Shown: positions 59,656 to 64,000 of the stretch, one piece after another
Numbering within the stretch: the first letter of the stretch is position 1
Layout: every line of letters starts with the position of its first letter
NCBI GenBank assembly: GCA_963848335.1
Contig: CAWKDD010000001.1
Coordinates: 124,001-188,000, forward strand
Direction of reading: 5' to 3'
DNA length: 64,000 nt
Source of the DNA: Chersky-840 sp963848335
GTDB taxonomy: Bacteria; Actinomycetota; Acidimicrobiia; Acidimicrobiales; UBA8190
Program-made: the position numbers and the translations under genes
Notes under the pieces: generated by a model
The model's input: only the letters and a program-made list of their open reading frames with translations
Databases searched by the model: none
Told to the model about the DNA's origin: nothing

Positions 59656-60453
59656 TCACCGCCTGCGATCGTCCCGGGCCGGGACGGCCACCGGGAAGAA
59701 CAGCTCGTAGGGCCGGTCGAAGTTCGGGAGGAAGTTGGGCCTGAGGCCCTCAGGGTCGTCGTTGCGAGCCGCCATCTGCGACCGATAGGCGCCCACAGCT
59801 CGGCGCTTGCGTTCCCGGTACCCGTCGGTGCGAACCAGCTCGGGACGCCCGCCACGCCACTGCTGCCACAGGCGCATGGGTCGATCGAACTGCCAGATGG
59901 GGTAGGTGAGCAGCCTGATCCCGCTTCCGGCCAGGGCCCGCCGTGTGGCTGCCCCGACCAGAGCGTGGTCCTCGTGGGGATCATTTTCGGCCGTGACCAG
60001 CACTTCCACCGGCCTGACGGCGCCCACCACCCCGGCGATGGCCTCGGTCAGGGCCTCCCCCTCGCCGGCGAGCTCGGCGTCGACGAAGGGGAGCCGGGTG
60101 ACGTGGCGCGGGGACAGGCCCAGGACGTCGCAGGCGGCGGCCAGCTCGGCACTGCGCAGCGCGGTCACCTGGGCCGGATCTCCCGACGGGGACTTGCTCC
60201 CGTCGGTGACGACCGCCAGGTGCACGGGAGTGCCGGCCCGGATCTTACGCATGATGGTCGCGCCGGCACCGAGCGTCTCGTCGTCGGGGTGGGGCGCCAC
60301 GACCAGGCACGCCCGGCGGGAGGAGGCTTCGGTGACGTCGACACCGGTGCGAGACAGCACGCGCCGCATCACGACCTGGAGCGCGGGGTTCAAGGGTGCG
60401 AGCGCGTCCTCGGCCCAGGCACTCGACGACGTGCTCGACACGGGGCGAGACAC
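59656..60453 (-). CDS. PIG-L family deacetylase
   Basis: A 265-residue LmbE/PIG-L-type zinc deacetylase. The metal motif APHPDDETLGAG is followed by the second ligand set ENDPHEDH. Actinobacterial relatives such as MshB and Mca act on mycothiol precursors or S-conjugates; other members deacetylate N-acetylglucosaminyl lipids. The N-terminal 40 residues precede the usual start. GTG start; the gene converges on the LLM gene with 9 bp between. Confidence 0.85.
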   Translation of the reverse strand: MSRPVSSTSSSAWAEDALAPLNPALQVVMRRVLSRTGVDVTEASSRRACLVVAPHPDDETLGAGATIMRKIRAGTPVHLAVVTDGSKSPSGDPAQVTALRSAELAAACDVLGLSPRHVTRLPFVDAELAGEGEALTEAIAGVVGAVRPVEVLVTAENDPHEDHALVGAATRRALAGSGIRLLTYPIWQFDRPMRLWQQWRGGRPELVRTDGYRERKRRAVGAYRSQMAARNDDPEGLRPNFLPNFDRPYELFFPVAVPARDDRRR

Positions 60454-60694
60454 TACCGAGTACCGCCCGGCCCTCCGAGCGTCCCGGAAATCACGTCCAC
60501 GGACGAACTAGCCTCGTCCCCGGTCGCCCTGTGCGTCAGTGCGGGGGGCTCGAGCGTTGTCGCCTGAGGCGGGTCCTCGTTGGTGCCGGCGCTTGGTCGG
60601 GTCGCCGCTGCTGTGTCACCCTCGGCCCCCCCGGGGTCGGCACATGCGGCGGCGGTCCGGCATGCACGCGACCGCATCCGACATGGCGCCCCGG

Positions 60695-61315
60695 TCACGA
60701 GAATGCAGCCATCACCTCGTCGGTCGTGGCGGACATCGCCACCAGGGAGAGGGTGTGGCGGAGCACCGCCTCGGCGTACTCGGCAGGGACACCGCACACC
60801 GCGTCGCGCACCACCACCACCCGGTACCCGAGATTGACCGCCTCGACGGCGAGCCCCACGATCCCGAGGTTCAGTGACACGCCCGTCGCCACCACGGTGC
60901 CGACCCCGAGGGCGCGCAGCGTGGGATCGAGGGTGGTACCGAGGAAGGGCGACACTCCGTGCGAACGGTGTGAGAACAGGTCGTCGGGCCCAGGACCGAG
61001 CTCGGGGACGAGCTCCACCGCCGGAGTGCCGTCGACGAGGTGCTGGGGCCGGCGCAGCATGGCGGAGATGAGCGGAGCGTTGGCGGCCGAGCCGCGCCGG
61101 TCGGGCCGGAACCCGGCCGTGCAGTGCACCACGGGGACCTCGGCGGCGCGTGCCGCGCCGATGAGGCGTGCCGTGTTGTCGATCACGCCGACATCCCGGG
61201 CGGCGGCGGCGAGCTCGGGGAAGCTCGACAGGTCTCCCACCACGCCCCGTTGGACCTCCATGGTGAGCACGGCGGCCCTGCCCCCGCCCACGAGCTCGGC
61301 GAGCGTGACAGGCAT
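60695..61315 (-). CDS. Isochorismatase-like protein lacking the catalytic residues
   Basis: A 206-residue protein of the cysteine-hydrolase (isochorismatase) fold: AVLTMEVQRGVVGD and VVATGVSLNLGIVGLAVEAVNLGYRVVVVRDAV align with the family. Of the usual Asp-Lys-Cys triad the Asp is replaced by E20, the Lys region is HRSHG and the nucleophile position in TGVSLNLGI is glycine (G151). It therefore cannot work by the standard thiol mechanism. Its own ATG lies 24 bp downstream of the FadD19 gene, so they are co-transcribed. Confidence 0.75.
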   Translation of the reverse strand: MPVTLAELVGGGRAAVLTMEVQRGVVGDLSSFPELAAAARDVGVIDNTARLIGAARAAEVPVVHCTAGFRPDRRGSAANAPLISAMLRRPQHLVDGTPAVELVPELGPGPDDLFSHRSHGVSPFLGTTLDPTLRALGVGTVVATGVSLNLGIVGLAVEAVNLGYRVVVVRDAVCGVPAEYAEAVLRHTLSLVAMSATTDEVMAAFS

Positions 61316-61339
61316 GCTCAGCGCGTCACGGGACGGGGG

Positions 61340-62962
61340 TCAACCCGCCGGTGGCTGCGAGGTGACGATGGTGTTGGCCCAGGGGTAGTCGGGCTTGCCG
61401 CTCGGAGAGCGCTCGATCTTGTCCACCACGTGCAGCTGCCGCGGCACCTTGTAGCCCGCCACGTGCTGGCGGCAGTGCTCCTGGACGACCTCGAGCGACG
61501 GGGCGGCGCGTCCGGGACGGGGCTCGACGATGGCCGCCACCCGCTGGCCGAAACGCTCGTCGGGCGCACCCACCACGATGGCATCCATGACATCGGGATG
61601 CGACCGGACCACGGCCTCGACCTCTTCGGGGAAGATCTTCTCGCCCCCGGAGTTGATGCAGATCGAACCCCGGCCCAGAAGCGTCACCGATCCGTCGGCC
61701 TCCACGGTGGCGAAGTCGCCGGGCATCACGAACTTCTTGTCGTCGACGGTGATGAACACCTCGGCGCTCTTGACGGGGTCGTTGTAGTAGCCGATGGGGA
61801 TGTCGCCGGAGCGGGCGATCTTGCCGATCACCCCCGATCCGGGCTTCACCGGCTCGAGGTTCTCGTCGAACACGACTGTGCCGCCGGTCGAGGAGACGGT
61901 GGGGCCGCTCTTCATGGCCGTTCCGCCGGGCTTGATCATCGAGATGCCGTTGTTGCCGGCCTCCGAGGACCCGACGGCGTCGGTCATCACCAGGTTCGGG
62001 AACTGGGTGAAGAAGGCGTCCTTGACCGCCGGCGAGAACAACGCCGCCGTCGAGGTGATGCCGATCAGCGACGACAGGTCGTAGGAAGCCCCGGGCTCGG
62101 CGAGCGCCTCGACGAGGGGCTTGCCCATGGCGTCGCCGGTGATCATGACCATGTTGACCTTCTCGCGCTCGATCATGGCCCACACCTCGTGGGGATCGAA
62201 CTTGGGCACGAGGCAGATCCTGTTGCCCACGAAGCTCTGGCCCATGACGCCCCACTGCGTCGCGCCGTGCATGAGCGGGGCGATGGGGAGGAAGGTGAGC
62301 TGGCCTCCGGCTGCCAACCCTTTCTCGACCATCTGCTGGGGCCGGTCCATGCGCACGCCGGTGAGGGCGTCGATCCCCCCGCCGAGAGCGTAGAAGACGT
62401 TGCGGTGAGGCCACACCACGCCCTTGGGCATGCCGGTGGTCCCCCCCGTGTACAGGATGTAGAGGTCGTCGCCCGACCTCGGTGGGAAGTCGCGCTCGGG
62501 GGACCCGCCGGCGAGCGCCTGTTCGAAGTCGACGGCGTCGTGGCGCGGATCGGTCTCCGTGCTGTCGTCGTCGATCACGATCACGTGGCGCAAGTCGGGG
62601 AGCTCGGGCAGCAGTGCCGCCACCCGGGGGGAGAACTGACGCTGGTGCACGAGGGCGACCAGATCCGCGTTGGAGAACAGGTAGCGCAGCTCGTCCTCCA
62701 CGTAGCGGAAGTTGATGTTGATCCACACCGCCCGCAGCTTGAACACGGCCCAGGCCGTCTCCACCCACTCCACGCTGTTGAGCGCGTAGATGCCGACGTG
62801 GTCCCCGGGACCCACGCCCACCGAGGCGAGGTGATGGGCGAGGCAGTTGGCGCGCTCTTCCATCTGCCGGTAGGTGACCCGCCGGCCGTCGGTGACGAGG
62901 TACTCGCGGTCGGGGAAGGCGTCGGCGGCGGCCTCGAACAGGTCGGCGAGGTTGAAGTCCAC
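61340..62962 (-). CDS. fadD19: FadD19-like sterol side-chain acyl-CoA synthetase
   Basis: A 540-residue ANL ligase, near the length of mycobacterial FadD19 (about 548). NFRYVEDELRYLFSNADLVALVHQR, AGGSPERDF, LYTGGTTGMPKGVVWPHRN, GDAMGKPLVEAL, STAALFSPAVK, GRGSICINSGGEKIFPEEVE and SPSGKPDYPWAN follow FadD19, which converts the C26-carboxylated sterol to its CoA thioester, the entry step to side-chain beta-oxidation. The GTG at 62962 has TAGTTT seven bases upstream; a KstR-type box overlaps that promoter. An ATG further upstream would place the box inside the gene. Confidence 0.85.
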   Translation of the reverse strand: MDFNLADLFEAAADAFPDREYLVTDGRRVTYRQMEERANCLAHHLASVGVGPGDHVGIYALNSVEWVETAWAVFKLRAVWININFRYVEDELRYLFSNADLVALVHQRQFSPRVAALLPELPDLRHVIVIDDDSTETDPRHDAVDFEQALAGGSPERDFPPRSGDDLYILYTGGTTGMPKGVVWPHRNVFYALGGGIDALTGVRMDRPQQMVEKGLAAGGQLTFLPIAPLMHGATQWGVMGQSFVGNRICLVPKFDPHEVWAMIEREKVNMVMITGDAMGKPLVEALAEPGASYDLSSLIGITSTAALFSPAVKDAFFTQFPNLVMTDAVGSSEAGNNGISMIKPGGTAMKSGPTVSSTGGTVVFDENLEPVKPGSGVIGKIARSGDIPIGYYNDPVKSAEVFITVDDKKFVMPGDFATVEADGSVTLLGRGSICINSGGEKIFPEEVEAVVRSHPDVMDAIVVGAPDERFGQRVAAIVEPRPGRAAPSLEVVQEHCRQHVAGYKVPRQLHVVDKIERSPSGKPDYPWANTIVTSQPPAG

Positions 62963-62973
62963 GAGACCCAAAC

Positions 62974-62987
62974 TAGAACAAGTTCCC
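62974..62987. promoter_or_regulatory. KstR-type operator of fadD19
   Basis: TAGAACAAGTTCCC fits TnnAACnnGTTnnA except for its last base. It overlaps the TAGTTT -10 element (62970-62975 on the minus strand) of the leaderless fadD19 promoter, where a repressor would act directly. Confidence 0.65.
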
Positions 62988-63082
62988 GTCGAGGGGACAA
63001 CCGGGGGGAGTCGAGGGGCCAAAAGGAGAACCAGGAGGAGAGGCGGCGTCGAAGGACGCGGTCCCGGCCGGGCCAGGGCCGG

Positions 63083-64000
63083 TCACGAGAGCTGCAGGCG
63101 GTCGCGCTCGGTGACCAGCGCCTCGGTAACGGCGGCGGCGATGCCGGGGCCGTCCAGGCCGAGGTCGGCGAGGATCCCGTCGGGCTTGCCCTGGGGGATG
63201 TAGCGCGAGGGCACCCCCAGCACGCACAGGGGGGGAAGGGGGTGGGTGATCTCGGTCAGCCGGCGCATGGCGTCGGCGAGGAACGTGCCCGCTCCCCCCA
63301 CGCGGATGCCGTCCTCCACGGTGACCACCAGGCCGTGCGCAGCGGCGTCGATGAGCATGGCCGGGTCGGGGGGAGACACCACCCGGACGTCCCACACGGT
63401 GGCGTCGACGCCCTCGGTGGCCAGCTTGCCCGCTGCCTCCTCGGCCGCCTCGACCATCTTGCCCACCGCCAGCAGGCACACGGTGCCGTCGCCCCGGTGG
63501 ATCCGGCGCGCCGAGAGGCCCCGGCCCACGACGCCGTCGCGCGCTTGACGGGCCGGTGTCTTGGGGAAACGGATGGCCGAGGGGCCCGCCAGGCTGAGCG
63601 CCTCCTCGAGCATCACCCCCACTTCCTGGGCCGAGGAGGGGGCGAAGACGGTCATCCCCGGGATGGAGAGGGTGAGGGACATGTCGAGGACGCCGTGGTG
63701 GCTCGGCCCGTCGTCACCGGTGATGCCGGCGCGATCGAGGGCGAAGACCACCGGGAGGCCGTGCAGCCCGACATCGAGGTTGGCCTGGTCGAAGGCGCGG
63801 CTGAAGAAGGTGGAGTAGATGGCGACGACAGGCCGCAGTCCTGCCATGGCCATGCCGGCGGCGGCCGTGGCGGCGTGTTGCTCGGCGATGCCCACGTCCA
63901 GGAACCGGTCGGGGAACTCGGCTTGGAACGGGAGGAGGCCCGTGGGCCCGGGCATGGCCGCCGTGATGGCCACGACCTCGGGGTGCCGCCGGGCGGCGTC
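63083..64000 (-). CDS. dxs: 1-deoxy-D-xylulose-5-phosphate synthase, C-terminal part
   Basis: The last 305 residues or so of DXS, the thiamine-diphosphate enzyme that condenses pyruvate and glyceraldehyde 3-phosphate in the MEP isoprenoid pathway. LDVGIAEQHAATAAAGMAMAG, the pyrimidine/transketolase domain motif ALDRAGITGDDGPSHHG and the C-terminal transketolase domain (VCLLAVGKMVEAAEEAA...VVTVEDG) are seen. The 5' part lies beyond the window edge at 64000 and the frame is still open there. It converges with nothing in the window; its stop lies downstream of the fadD19 promoter region. Confidence 0.9.
   Translation of the reverse strand, partial: DAARRHPEVVAITAAMPGPTGLLPFQAEFPDRFLDVGIAEQHAATAAAGMAMAGLRPVVAIYSTFFSRAFDQANLDVGLHGLPVVFALDRAGITGDDGPSHHGVLDMSLTLSIPGMTVFAPSSAQEVGVMLEEALSLAGPSAIRFPKTPARQARDGVVGRGLSARRIHRGDGTVCLLAVGKMVEAAEEAAGKLATEGVDATVWDVRVVSPPDPAMLIDAAAHGLVVTVEDGIRVGGAGTFLADAMRRLTEITHPLPPLCVLGVPSRYIPQGKPDGILADLGLDGPGIAAAVTEALVTERDRLQLS

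Overview
The window is very GC-rich DNA with long open frames on both strands, frequent GTG starts, short gaps and many 1-4 bp start/stop overlaps. The gene content (F420-type luciferase-like oxidoreductases, a deazaflavin nitroreductase, a mycothiol-type DinB/maleylpyruvate isomerase, heteromeric acyl-CoA dehydrogenase pairs and steroid-type CYP125/FadE/FadD enzymes) points to an actinobacterium. A lineage outside the mycobacteria, such as Acidimicrobiia, is my guess; no rRNA or tRNA is present to settle it. At least eleven genes have a TANNNT hexamer ending 6-7 nt before the start codon, so leaderless mRNAs look common.

Layout. 0-9.9 kb: HAD phosphatase, two paralogous GH1 glycosidases, a secreted endoglycoceramidase-like GH5, MBL hydrolase, DedA protein, HD protein, 5'-3' exonuclease and a GNAT. 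10.2-15.3 kb: a tightly coupled operon of acyl-CoA synthetase, two-domain ferredoxin-like-fold protein, SDR, ThuA-like protein and two small alpha/beta-barrel proteins, with no recognised pathway. 15.5-22.1 kb: L,D-transpeptidase (frameshifted), SRPBCC, PLDc_N membrane protein, alpha/beta hydrolase, haloalkane dehalogenase, SnoaL-like proteins and a membrane-protein pair behind a leader ORF. 22.1-28.5 kb: acyl-CoA ligase, thiolase, FadE26/FadE27-like pair and a trans-acting enoyl-reductase-like protein. 28.5-35.8 kb: ECF sigma factor with a membrane partner, RDD protein, secreted beta-rich protein, SMP-30 and NTF2-like proteins. 35.8-44.8 kb: two LLM oxidoreductases, then a CYP125-like P450 divergent from fadE29-chsH2-fadE28-chsH1-ltp2, the equivalent of the mycobacterial igr operon that removes the last three side-chain carbons of cholesterol. 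44.9-56.5 kb: a 33-residue membrane peptide, two secreted proteins (one a badly frameshifted CocE-type hydrolase), and an accessory stretch of lower GC with methyltransferases, a DDN-like protein and an HTH/Clp_N cassette. 56.7-64 kb: FadD17-like ligase divergent from an LLM oxidoreductase, PIG-L deacetylase, an isochorismatase-fold protein without its catalytic residues, FadD19-like ligase, and the 3' part of dxs.

The unifying theme is sterol side-chain catabolism. Five 14-bp sites fitting the KstR operator TnnAACnnGTTnnA (three exact, two with one end mismatch) lie in the promoters of thiolase/fadE26-27, cyp125, fadE29-chsH2-fadE28-chsH1-ltp2, fadD17/LLM and fadD19. These genes are spread over 40 kb but look like one regulon. 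The regulator gene itself is not in the window.

Caution: eleven single-base indels (nine extra bases, two missing) break five otherwise well-conserved genes. Their pattern suggests sequencing or assembly error more than decay, but this cannot be decided from the sequence alone.
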